From CAZMFZ01 sp964565665 (lineage in GTDB: Bacteria > Bacteroidota > Bacteroidia > Cytophagales > UBA9547), in assembly GCA_964565665.1 (NCBI GenBank), contig CAZMFZ010000002.1, forward strand, positions 3,993-67,992: a stretch of DNA of 64,000 nt, written 5' to 3'. The notes beneath the pieces are model-generated. The model did not search any database and was not told where the DNA came from. It saw only the letters and a program-made list of their open reading frames with translations. A program made the position numbers and the translations under genes. Shown here in pieces: positions 51,911 through 59,443 of the stretch (its first letter is position 1; each line of letters begins with the position of its first letter).

Positions 51911-52627
51911 ATGTCTGCAACAGCTACAGTAATTTCTCCAAGCAATGATATTTGGAATGGAGGTGTAGAACCATTGAATGCCAGCTATGGAAAACTGATG
52001 ATGTGGTTTTTCCTCGTATCGGATGCTTTTACATTCTCTGCACTTCTAATCACTTATGGGCTTATACGCTACAGTTTCCCAGCCTACAATGGCGAGGTAG
52101 AAGCTTTTGCTTTTTCAGGCTCTTATTGGCCCATTCCGGAAAAGGTATTTACCCATTTTCCCTTTTTGCATGGCATAGATTTGCCTTTGGCGTTTGTGGG
52201 TCTGATGACATTTATTTTGATTATGAGTTCGGTAACTATGGTATTGGCAGTAGAAGCTGGGCACAGAAACGATAAATTTGCTGTTCAAAAATGGATGCTA
52301 TGGACGATATTTGGTGGAATATGTTTTTTAAGTTCTCAAGCTTGGGAATGGTCAATATTTATAGAAGGAATTGATGGATGGCATGCCAATTTGAAAGACA
52401 ATCCTTACGGCCCTCCCGCCTTTGCCGATTTATTCTTTTTTGTAACTGGATTTCATGGTACACACGTTTTAAGTGGTGTAGTATTGAATATTTTGATTTA
52501 TTACAACACAGTGATGGGTGTGTACGAACGCAGAGGTCACTATGAGATGGTAGAAAAAGTAGGACTTTATTGGCACTTTGTAGATTTGGTATGGGTATTT
52601 GTTTTCACGTTTTTCTATTTGGTATAA
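51911..52627 (+). CDS. cytochrome c oxidase subunit III (second, longer copy)
   Basis: 238 residues. It opens with SYGKLMMWFFLVSDAFTFSALLITYGL; FFVTGFHGTHVLSGVVLNILIYY and the ending LYWHFVDLVWVFVFTFFYL follow, all subunit III signatures. An insert of about 40 residues between helices (EAFAFSGSYWPIPEKVFTHFP) is typical of the Bacteroidota caa3-type oxidase. The gap to the preceding gene is 104 bases without a terminator, so both lie in one operon. Confidence 0.93.
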   Translation: MSATATVISPSNDIWNGGVEPLNASYGKLMMWFFLVSDAFTFSALLITYGLIRYSFPAYNGEVEAFAFSGSYWPIPEKVFTHFPFLHGIDLPLAFVGLMTFILIMSSVTMVLAVEAGHRNDKFAVQKWMLWTIFGGICFLSSQAWEWSIFIEGIDGWHANLKDNPYGPPAFADLFFFVTGFHGTHVLSGVVLNILIYYNTVMGVYERRGHYEMVEKVGLYWHFVDLVWVFVFTFFYLV

Positions 52628-52694
52628 TATTATCCAAAGCCTAATCTAGTTGATAAGGGGTTTTATTAATTAAATAAATTTCAATCTTAATTAT

Positions 52695-53054
52695 ATGTCT
52701 AGTTCACATTCAGCAATTATAGAATCGGTCGTAATCTCCGACCAAACACCAGAGTCGATTGCACAACGGAAAACAATATGGGTTACTTTTTATATCTTGT
52801 TAGCTATCACAGCATTTGAGTTTGTAATCGCATTCTTGAAAGGGCCAATGGGAATGCCAAAGCTATTGGTAATTACTATTTTTGTAACTTTAACATTGGT
52901 AAAAGCATTTTACATAGTAGCTGAATTTATGCACTTAAAGCATGAAGCTAAAGGATTGATAATGTCTATAGTGGTACCCATTACATTTATTGTGTGGCTA
53001 CTAGTAGCTTTATTGACAGAAGGTGGAGCAATGATAACCAGATGGTTTCATTAA
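52695..53054 (+). CDS. cytochrome c oxidase subunit IV (CtaF/COX4_pro type)
   Basis: 119 residues with three membrane helices: TFYILLAITAFEFVIAFL, LVITIFVTLTLVKAFYIVAEFMHL and SIVVPITFIVWLLVALLTEGG. The VKAFYIVAEFMHLKHE segment is the recognisable mark of the bacterial prokaryotic subunit IV. It is a small accessory subunit of the terminal oxidase, placed directly after subunit III as usual. Confidence 0.9.
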   Translation: MSSSHSAIIESVVISDQTPESIAQRKTIWVTFYILLAITAFEFVIAFLKGPMGMPKLLVITIFVTLTLVKAFYIVAEFMHLKHEAKGLIMSIVVPITFIVWLLVALLTEGGAMITRWFH

Positions 53055-53129
53055 TATAAAACAAGCAGCTTACATTTTTGCTTATAGAATATAATTGAAT
53101 TATTTCTTTCAGCAATCAATTGCGATATA

Positions 53130-53795
53130 ATGAATAAAAATCTAATTAAAATCGGAATCCTGGCTTTGGTGCTGGTGGTTCCGATTTTTGTTATTATGTT
53201 TTTGAAAACTTTCGGTGTTAATCACTTTGAGATAATGACTTATTATCCTATTGATTTCAAAGAGAGAATAATAAATGGCAAAACTGTAATTGATACTACT
53301 TTTCATCAGGTACCCGATTTCAAATTGATTAATCAAAATGGTGATTCTATCAATAAACGGCAACTAAACGATAAAATCATAGTGGCGAGTTTTTTTTTCA
53401 CTCGCTGCCCGGGTATATGCCCAATTATCACTTCCAATTTGTTGAAAGTACAGGAATCGTTTGTATCAGATAGCAATGTGATGATGGTTTCCATTTCAGT
53501 AGATTCTGAATACGATCGGCCGGAAATATTAAGAAAATACCAACAAAAATTTAACATTGATAGCAACAAATGGCTTTTAAATACTGGGGCTGCTGCTGAA
53601 ATATATAACCTTGGTTTTTATGGATTTAAACTTCCGGCCGATACAATAGATAAAACCTTGCATTCTGAAAAAGTAGTATTGCTTGATAAAAACAGGCACA
53701 TAAGAGGGTATTATACTGGGACAGACAAAAAAGAAATAGATAGATTGATAACTGAAATTAAAATTTTACAACATGGATACAAGCTTTCCCAGTAA
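53130..53795 (+). CDS. SCO1/SenC family copper chaperone
   Basis: 221 residues. One N-terminal membrane anchor (IGILALVLVVPIFVIMFL) is followed by a periplasmic thioredoxin-like domain. The copper ligands are in FTRCPGICPII (Cys93, Cys97) and TLHSEKVVLLD (His178). SCO proteins deliver copper to, or reduce, the CuA site of oxidase subunit II. The last 23 bases overlap the start of the DUF420 gene, so these two are translationally coupled. Confidence 0.94.
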   Translation: MNKNLIKIGILALVLVVPIFVIMFLKTFGVNHFEIMTYYPIDFKERIINGKTVIDTTFHQVPDFKLINQNGDSINKRQLNDKIIVASFFFTRCPGICPIITSNLLKVQESFVSDSNVMMVSISVDSEYDRPEILRKYQQKFNIDSNKWLLNTGAAAEIYNLGFYGFKLPADTIDKTLHSEKVVLLDKNRHIRGYYTGTDKKEIDRLITEIKILQHGYKLSQ

Positions 53796-54315
53796 ATCCA
53801 TTTTTCTACATAGGAAAGCTATCAACATTTTGTCAATAGCCATCCCCCTAGCTGTAGCATTGCTGATTGGCATTCGTACAAAAGTTGACTTGGGTAGCTG
53901 GACAAAGTTGTTGCCCCATGTAATTGGCATAGTTAATTCCTTAACAGCCATTGCACTTATATTTGGGCTTTATTTTATCAAAAATCATCAGATAGCTGCC
54001 CATAGAAAAGCCATGTATATTGCCTTTGGATTGGGAACAATATTCTTAATTACCTATATTTTATATCATGTTTCAAACCCTTCTACTTCGTTTGGAGGTA
54101 GTGGATTTGTAAAGTATATTTATTATTTTCTATTGATTTCGCATATTGGTTTGTCGATATTGGTGGTGCGGTATGTGCTACTGGCACTGCATTTTGCATT
54201 AGCAAATCAAATAAATGAACACAAAAAAATAGTGAAGATCGCCTATCCAGTTTGGTTGTATGTGTCGGTAACGGGCGTGGTAGTTTATTTGATGATTAGC
54301 CCTTACTATGTATAA
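53773..54315 (+). CDS. DUF420 membrane protein of the oxidase cluster
   Basis: 180 residues with five membrane helices: INILSIAIPLAVALLIGI; VIGIVNSLTAIALIFGLYFI, followed by KNHQIAAHRKAMYIAF; YYFLLISHIGLSILVVRYVLLALHFAL; then a final pair ending at MISPYYV. The HRxxM, SHIxLS and ALHFAL patterns are the DUF420 signature, with histidines that could bind haem or metal. The family travels with SCO and oxidase subunits, and an S. aureus relative (CtaM) is reported as needed for cytochrome aa3. It overlaps the SCO gene. Confidence 0.9.
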   Translation: MDTSFPSKSIFLHRKAINILSIAIPLAVALLIGIRTKVDLGSWTKLLPHVIGIVNSLTAIALIFGLYFIKNHQIAAHRKAMYIAFGLGTIFLITYILYHVSNPSTSFGGSGFVKYIYYFLLISHIGLSILVVRYVLLALHFALANQINEHKKIVKIAYPVWLYVSVTGVVVYLMISPYYV

Positions 54316-54326
54316 ATAAAGTATTT

Positions 54327-54617
54327 ATGAAAAAGCTATTTTATATTTCCTTCATCCTTTTTCACTTTTTTTTAATTACTATTATTACAAATGCCCAATG
54401 TGCCATGTGCAAATCGAGCATTGAAAGCAACCAAAAAGAGCAGGTATTGAGAGCCAAAGCACGTGCTGAAGGTTTGAATACAGGAATTTTGTATTTGATG
54501 GTTTTGCCTTATATTATGTTTGGCGTAATTGGCTATTTCTGGTATAAGAACAGCAAAAAGGAAAGGGACGAAAGGCAAAAGCTCGAATCTATCATTTCAA
54601 AGGCTGTGGGAAATTAA
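54327..54617 (+). CDS. small CxxC membrane protein of the oxidase cluster
   Basis: 96 residues. A signal-like N-terminus (LFYISFILFHFFLITIITNAQ) is followed immediately by QCAMCKSSIESN, a CxxC motif right after the predicted cleavage site. A membrane helix (LYLMVLPYIMFGVIGYFWY) and a charged tail follow. Its position, 11 bases after the DUF420 gene, and the exported CxxC suggest a small redox or metal-handling role in oxidase assembly. I know no characterised homologue. Confidence 0.75.
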   Translation: MKKLFYISFILFHFFLITIITNAQCAMCKSSIESNQKEQVLRAKARAEGLNTGILYLMVLPYIMFGVIGYFWYKNSKKERDERQKLESIISKAVGN

Positions 54618-54688
54618 TTGATTGGAAAAAATAAATGTAATCGAAATTAATTTGTTTGATAGTTATAAATTAATCAGTGAATTGGTAA

Positions 54689-54938
54689 ATGACATCCGAT
54701 GAAAGGCAGATAATTGAGAATGACTTATTTAAGTTTGTAAAAAAATTAATCTCAACTAAATTATAGAGAAGAATATCAATCACTAATTGAAGAGTTAACT
54801 TCTCAACTTGAAATAAATCCGTTGGACTTAGCAATAAAAGAAGAACTGCTGAAAGCATATTTGATATTTTCAAAAAAAGAAAAGACAATTGAATATTTAA
54901 TAGATAAAATAAAGACCATAGAATGGCAATTGGAATAA
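54689..54938 (+). pseudogene. small ORF with one frameshift
   Basis: From ATG 54689 the frame gives MTSDERQIIENDLFKFVKKLIST and then stops (KL*) at 54766. If one A of the AAA at 54758-54760 is dropped, the frame continues NYREEYQSLIEELTSQLE...TIEYLIDKIKTIEWQLE to the TAA at 54938, giving about 81 residues of highly charged, helical sequence. It is either a frameshifted gene, a sequencing or assembly error, or a programmed slip. The C-terminal part overlaps the start of the next small ORF by 16 bases, as in a normal gene pair. No family recognised. Confidence 0.5.
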
Positions 54939-55096
54939 AAAAGCATGTTACTTTATTTACAAAAGACCAATTTGAGGCACTAAAAAATAGAGCCCGAGAG
55001 TTGGAAGCATTAATGGAGGAAAATGAACAAGCAATAATACTTGGGCTTGAAAATATAAAAAGTAAATTGCAAAAAGAGCTAGGTTGGGCAAAATAA
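54923..55096 (+). CDS. small coiled-coil protein, 57 residues
   Basis: Starts at ATG 54923 (MAIGIKKHVTLFTKDQFEALK) and ends AKKEL-like (KSKLQKELGWAK) at 55096. It is almost entirely helical, with heptad-like Leu/Ile spacing (FEALKNRARELEALMEEN, AIILGLENIKSKL), so a small coiled coil is likely. It overlaps the preceding frameshifted ORF and is followed at once by a good terminator, which supports it as a real gene. Function unknown. Confidence 0.55.
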   Translation: MAIGIKKHVTLFTKDQFEALKNRARELEALMEENEQAIILGLENIKSKLQKELGWAK

Positions 55097-55136
55097 AAGA
55101 GGGCTCTATTTTAACATAAAATAAAGCCCTCTTTTT
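55097..55136. terminator. bidirectional terminator hairpin
   Basis: AGAGGGCT (55098-55105) pairs with AGCCCTCT (55125-55132), and inside it TATTTTA pairs with TAAAATA around ACA. An A-run on the left and a T-run on the right serve both the small-ORF pair (plus) and the ABC-F gene (minus, stop at 55146). Confidence 0.85.
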
Positions 55137-55145
55137 GCTATTGAA

Positions 55146-57065
55146 TCATGCAAATTCACTTAATTCAAGCCACCGCACGGATTTTTCATCAATGGTATCA
55201 GTGAGTTTTTTAATTTTATTGGCATGTTCACTAAGCTGAGTGTGAATAAGCGAACCTCCATTCATTTCTTCTGTCAGTTTAGATTTCTCTGCCTCCCATT
55301 TTGATATTTCTTTTTCTAAAGTTTCAAACTCAGTTTTTTCTTTGAATGAAAGTTTTCTCTTTGCCGATGCTGCATTGGTTGTAGATTGATTGCTACCCCC
55401 TTTATTTAAATTCACCGCTTGTTTTTCTTCTACATTTTCTAATCGTTCATTTTCGGCCATCCAAAGGCTATTATCGGCTTTGGCTTCACGGAAATCGGTA
55501 TAGTTTCCTGGGAAATCTTTGATAGTGCCGTCTCCATCAAAAATAAACAAATGATCTACCAGCCTATCCATAAAATAGCGATCATGCGATACGATTACCA
55601 AAGTGCCGCCAAATTCAAGTAGAAAATCTTCCAATACATTGAGTGTGCCTATGTCCAAGTCGTTGGTTGGCTCATCTAAAATCAGGAAATTTGGATTTTT
55701 GATGAGTACCAATAAAAGTTGCAAACGTTTTTTTTCTCCCCCACTTAGTTTGCTCACGAAAGTATATTGACTATCGGGTGGAAACATGAACATACTCAAA
55801 AACTGTGAAGCAGATATTTTTTGCCCGTTTGCCAGCTCCACATATTCGGCTATGTCTTTCACTACTTCTATTATGCGTTTATCATTGGGTAGATTTGCAT
55901 CTTCTTGTTTGTAATAGCCAAAAACGGTTGTGTCACCACAGTCTCGGTCGCCTTTATCAACTTCTATAGCTCCAGTAAGTATGTTGAGGAAGGTAGATTT
56001 TCCTGTTCCATTCTTTCCAATAATTCCAATCTTATCGCCTTTTTTGAAAACATAGGTAAAATCGGTAATCAATTTCAAATCGCCATATCCTTTGCCTATT
56101 CGCTTCAATTCCATTATTTTTCCTCCTTGGCGGCTCATTTTCATTTGCAATTCCAGCTTGGCATCTGATTTCTGTTGGGTGGCTTTTTCTTTGGTCACTT
56201 CAAAGGCATCAACTCTGTATTTGGCTTTTGTGCCTCTGGCTTTGGGTTGCCTGCGAATCCAATCCAATTCTTTCCGCATAAGGTTGCGAGCTTTGTCTAT
56301 TTCAGCCCCCAGTATTTCCTCACGATCGGCTTTTTTCTCTAAAAAGTAGCTGTAGTTGCCTTTGTATTTGAATAGTTCGCCTCTATCGAGTTCCCAAATT
56401 TGATTGGCAACACTATCTAGAAAATACCTATCGTGGGTTACAAGCAGTAAGGTTTGAAATCGGCTTTTGATCAATGCCTCCAGCCATTCTATAGTTTCCA
56501 AATCAAGATGGTTGGTAGGCTCATCAAGAATCAGTAAATCAGGCTCTTCAATCAATACTTTTGCCATAGCCACCCGTTTGCGTTGGCCACCAGAAAGTAC
56601 ACTTACAGGTCTGTCGATATATTCTTGAATGCCAAGCCTCGATATTATTTCTTTTATTTGTTGCTCATAAGTCCAAGCATCGGCTTCATTCATTTTGTCA
56701 ATAATGATGTGAAGCCTGTTGTCGTAGCCTGGTTTCGAAGGGTCTTCTACCAGTAACTGTTCATAATCTTTTATCAATGCCAAAAGTGAATTGCCTGAAT
56801 AGAAAACATTGTCGTAAACTGTTTTTGCTTCGTCAAACACAGGATTTTGACCCAAAAAACCCATTTTCAACCCTTTCCGCACCGATACTTTGCCTTCTTC
56901 TGGATTGTCTAATCCGCCTAATATTTTAAGTAAAGTGGATTTGCCTGAGCCATTGATACCAATTAATGCGACTCTTTCGCCTTGATTTACGCCAATGTGC
57001 AAATTTCTAAACAACCATTTTTCACTAAAGCTTTTCGAAAGCCCCTCTGCCGATATATAATTCAT
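55146..57065 (-). CDS. ABC-F family ATPase (Uup-like)
   Basis: 639 residues with two ABC domains and no membrane segments. Walker A motifs are GINGSGKST (about residue 37) and GKNGTGKST. Signature motifs are LSGGQRKRV and LSGGEKKRL, and Walker B motifs are LLILDEPTNH and FLILDEPTND. The P-site-type linker lies between the domains, and a C-terminal region of about 80 residues (TEFETLEKEISKWEAEKSKL...) is a coiled coil, as in Uup. ABC-F proteins act on ribosomes or on DNA repair intermediates rather than in transport. The promoter box ends 4 bases before the ATG. Confidence 0.93.
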   Translation of the reverse strand: MNYISAEGLSKSFSEKWLFRNLHIGVNQGERVALIGINGSGKSTLLKILGGLDNPEEGKVSVRKGLKMGFLGQNPVFDEAKTVYDNVFYSGNSLLALIKDYEQLLVEDPSKPGYDNRLHIIIDKMNEADAWTYEQQIKEIISRLGIQEYIDRPVSVLSGGQRKRVAMAKVLIEEPDLLILDEPTNHLDLETIEWLEALIKSRFQTLLLVTHDRYFLDSVANQIWELDRGELFKYKGNYSYFLEKKADREEILGAEIDKARNLMRKELDWIRRQPKARGTKAKYRVDAFEVTKEKATQQKSDAKLELQMKMSRQGGKIMELKRIGKGYGDLKLITDFTYVFKKGDKIGIIGKNGTGKSTFLNILTGAIEVDKGDRDCGDTTVFGYYKQEDANLPNDKRIIEVVKDIAEYVELANGQKISASQFLSMFMFPPDSQYTFVSKLSGGEKKRLQLLLVLIKNPNFLILDEPTNDLDIGTLNVLEDFLLEFGGTLVIVSHDRYFMDRLVDHLFIFDGDGTIKDFPGNYTDFREAKADNSLWMAENERLENVEEKQAVNLNKGGSNQSTTNAASAKRKLSFKEKTEFETLEKEISKWEAEKSKLTEEMNGGSLIHTQLSEHANKIKKLTDTIDEKSVRWLELSEFA

Positions 57066-57069
57066 AGAG

Positions 57070-57077
57070 CAAAGGTA
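57070..57077 (-). promoter_or_regulatory. -7 element giving a nearly leaderless ABC-F transcript
   Basis: TACCTTTG on the minus strand matches TAnnTTTG exactly and ends 4 bases before the ATG at 57065. This is the same geometry as the ctaB promoter. No -33 box is seen. Confidence 0.5.
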
Positions 57078-57142
57078 TTATAAAATGCAAAATGCGATGA
57101 GGGAATTTCTACAGATGTTCCTTATCGGTTTGTGAATGTCAT

Positions 57143-57562
57143 TTATTTTATTTCGTCCATGTTACCTTTTGGGCTGGTAATGGGTTTGGTTTTTAAAATT
57201 ATCCAAATAAGTATAGCGAATAAAAAAGTCAAACCAGCGAATAATTTCTCAAAGTTTGACTGGGCGAAAATGTTACCAACAGTGTTGATAAGAAATAAGG
57301 CAAGGAAAATCCAAAGTATTAAGTTTATTGTTTTATTCTGAAATCGAAATTTCACATAGTGACCTTTCATTAGCAAAATAAGTCCTAAAAATAAGATTAT
57401 AAGAATTGAGATAGATTCAAAAGTATACATTTCAGAATCATTTTGAAGTCGTCCGCCCCAAGCTATGTCATATGGAACCACCTTAGTGATTACACATAAA
57501 TGAAAAATAATTACTGCAATAAGCAATGACAACAAAATATTTATTGATGTTTTAAGATTCAT
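57143..57562 (-). CDS. small polytopic membrane protein, unknown
   Basis: 139 residues when started at ATG 57562 (MNLKTSINILLSLLIAVIIF). The upstream extension to 57664 is basic and lacks family character. Four membrane helices are visible: the first, ISILIILFLGLILLM, LILWIFLALFLINTVGNIF and LFAGLTFLFAILIWIIL. The VVPYDIAWGGRL segment between helices 1 and 2 is distinctive and is one I have seen in uncharacterised membrane proteins of several phyla. No function can be assigned. Next to, but 98 bases from, the GntR gene. Confidence 0.65.
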   Translation of the reverse strand: MNLKTSINILLSLLIAVIIFHLCVITKVVPYDIAWGGRLQNDSEMYTFESISILIILFLGLILLMKGHYVKFRFQNKTINLILWIFLALFLINTVGNIFAQSNFEKLFAGLTFLFAILIWIILKTKPITSPKGNMDEIK

Positions 57563-57660
57563 TTTCTCTAAAATAAAGTTATTTGTCCACTTCAATTTAT
57601 TTTCCTTGATTAAACATCTGGCTTTCATCGAACACTTGACCCTTTGGGTAAATGAAAAGT

Positions 57661-58380
57661 TCAAAAACTGCCTTCAATGAAATAATTTGCGGTGTTGCAG
57701 TACAAAAATGAATACAACTTGAAATCGGGTTTGTTGGTAAATATTTCTCTTTCGATGTACAAAATGGCTTCTTCACCTGCTATCTGCAATATATTGGCTT
57801 CGTATTGATTTGCTGCTTTAGACTTAAATCTTTGGTTTCCACCCTTAATTGTTATTCCGTATTGCTCGGAAAGCGTTTTGAAAAGCGATTTATTTTCAAA
57901 GTCTATATTCACAAAATCTGGCAAATCAATATTTGGAATGTAGGTGTCTTCTAAAAAAATAGTTTGCTCACCAAGCTTTCTTTCTCTCTGCATGTGAATA
58001 GCACCTATGCCCTTTTGCAGGTAATCATCAACAGTAAATGTAAATTTTGGAGGCCATTTCTTTAACGTTGGCCTAGAAAGTATGTGGGATTTTAAACCTA
58101 AATCCTGACTTATTCCTTCCGAAGTACCAGAAACAGATAGAATGCCTAAAGCTGTTTTTTTCAAGAATACCTTGCTGCCTTTTCCATGTATTTTTTGAAT
58201 AAAGCCTTCATATTCCAATCTCGATAATGCAATCCGTACCGTTGGCCTGCTGATATTGTATTGTAGGCAGAGTTCATTTTCTGACGGAAGCCAATCATTA
58301 TCTTTTAGCTCATTTGAAAAAATTGAAGCTTTCAAATTGCTGTACAACAGTTGATGTTGTGAGTTTTTGGAGTTGTCCAT
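57661..58380 (-). CDS. GntR-family transcriptional regulator (HutC/UTRA type)
   Basis: 239 residues. The N-terminal winged helix (about 10-75) shows LPSENELCLQYNISRPTVRIALSRLEYEGFIQKIHGKG. The C-terminal UTRA ligand domain (about 95-235) shows HMQRERKLGEQTIFLEDTYIPN and EAILYIEREIF. Such repressors release DNA on binding a sugar phosphate or similar metabolite. It is divergent from the aldolase operon, and the 121-base space between them contains a perfect 38-bp palindrome, so it very likely represses that operon and perhaps itself. Confidence 0.92.
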   Translation of the reverse strand: MDNSKNSQHQLLYSNLKASIFSNELKDNDWLPSENELCLQYNISRPTVRIALSRLEYEGFIQKIHGKGSKVFLKKTALGILSVSGTSEGISQDLGLKSHILSRPTLKKWPPKFTFTVDDYLQKGIGAIHMQRERKLGEQTIFLEDTYIPNIDLPDFVNIDFENKSLFKTLSEQYGITIKGGNQRFKSKAANQYEANILQIAGEEAILYIEREIFTNKPDFKLYSFLYCNTANYFIEGSF

Positions 58381-58398
58381 CTACAATTTTATTAAAAA

Positions 58399-58436
58399 TA
58401 GTTGGTACAACTTGTAAATACAAGTTGTACCAACTA
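58399..58436. promoter_or_regulatory. perfect 38-bp palindromic operator
   Basis: TAGTTGGTACAACTTGTA (58399-58416) and its exact complement TACAAGTTGTACCAACTA (58419-58436) flank two As. Each arm contains GTTGGTACAAC, itself nearly palindromic, so two GntR dimers could bind side by side. It covers the region between the -33 and -7 elements of the aldolase promoter, an ideal position for repression. Confidence 0.85.
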
Positions 58437-58442
58437 TACTTG
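58412..58442 (+). promoter_or_regulatory. promoter of the sugar operon, overlapped by the operator
   Basis: TTG at 58412-58414 and TATACTTG at 58435-58442 (7/8 match to TAnnTTTG) are 20 nt apart, the consensus spacing. The start site would fall near 58448, giving a leader of about 54 nt to the ATG at 58502. Confidence 0.6.
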
Positions 58443-58501
58443 CAACGATTACAGCACTGACCTAATTTCAAAAAAATATCAACATAATAACAATACCATA
58501 A

Positions 58502-59329
58502 ATGAAACAATACCGCCTCAACAGACTTTTTAATGCCGAATCAAAAAAATGCTTTGATGTAGCCATTGACCATGGTTTTTTTAATGAAAACGTCTTTTTA
58601 ACGGGCATAGAAGATATAAAACAAGCCATTGAAATACTCGTTTTAGCCGCACCAGATGCCATCCAACTCACTGTGGGGCAGGCACATCATCTGCAATCTA
58701 TTCCTGGAAAATCGAAACCTGCTTTGGTGCTGCGTACAGATGTAGCCAATGTGTATGGCCCTAAATTGCTTGCTACATCTTTTTCATTGATGCTTGAAGA
58801 CTGTGTAGAACAAGCAGTTCGCTTAGATGCTGCTTGTATGTGTGTAAATCTATTTCAGATACCAAATGCACCAGAAGTTACGAAACAGTGCATTGAAAAT
58901 ATATTAAAGTTAAAACCGCTTTCAGAAAAATACGGCATGCCCATGATGGTAGAGCCCTTGGTTTTCAGGCCAAATGAAGAAAAAGGCGGCTACATGGTAG
59001 ATGGTGATGTGAACAAAATAATGCCTTTGGTTCGCCAAGGGGTAGAATTGGGTGCGGATATCATCAAAGCCGACCCCACAGACGATGTAAAAAACTACCA
59101 CCAAGTAATAAAAATTGCTGGAGGAATTCCAGTTTTGGTACGTGGCGGAGGCAAAGCCAGTGATGAAGAAATATTGGCAAGAACCGTAGAATTAATGAAA
59201 CAAGGTGCAAGTGGCATTGTATATGGCAGAAATGTGATTCAACATGCAAACCCCAAAGGAATTACACAAGCACTTATGGCGATTGTGCATAAGAATTTTA
59301 CTGCCGCAGAAGCGAAAGCACTTTTGTAA
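58502..59329 (+). CDS. class I aldolase of the DeoC/FbaB/LsrF superfamily
   Basis: 275 residues. The TIM-barrel signatures are FDVAIDHG (Asp23 region), ADIIKADPTDD with the likely Schiff-base Lys189, and VLVRGGGKASDEEILARTVELMKQGASGIVYGRNVIQH, the phosphate-binding end typical of archaeal-type fructose-bisphosphate aldolase and LsrF. It should cleave a ketose phosphate into dihydroxyacetone phosphate (or a similar triose) and an aldehyde. As first gene of an operon with D-lyxose isomerase and a PfkB kinase, it probably handles the phosphorylated ketose made by them. The exact substrate is inference. Confidence 0.85.
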   Translation: MKQYRLNRLFNAESKKCFDVAIDHGFFNENVFLTGIEDIKQAIEILVLAAPDAIQLTVGQAHHLQSIPGKSKPALVLRTDVANVYGPKLLATSFSLMLEDCVEQAVRLDAACMCVNLFQIPNAPEVTKQCIENILKLKPLSEKYGMPMMVEPLVFRPNEEKGGYMVDGDVNKIMPLVRQGVELGADIIKADPTDDVKNYHQVIKIAGGIPVLVRGGGKASDEEILARTVELMKQGASGIVYGRNVIQHANPKGITQALMAIVHKNFTAAEAKALL

Positions 59330-59443
59330 AAAGCAGGGTGCATAGTCAGGAATTAAACAGACCCTAACAGGTTGCCATGCGACACTTATTAGCTAATATT
59401 CAAAATCTACCATTTAACCTTTTACTTCTTAATTATTAAAAAT

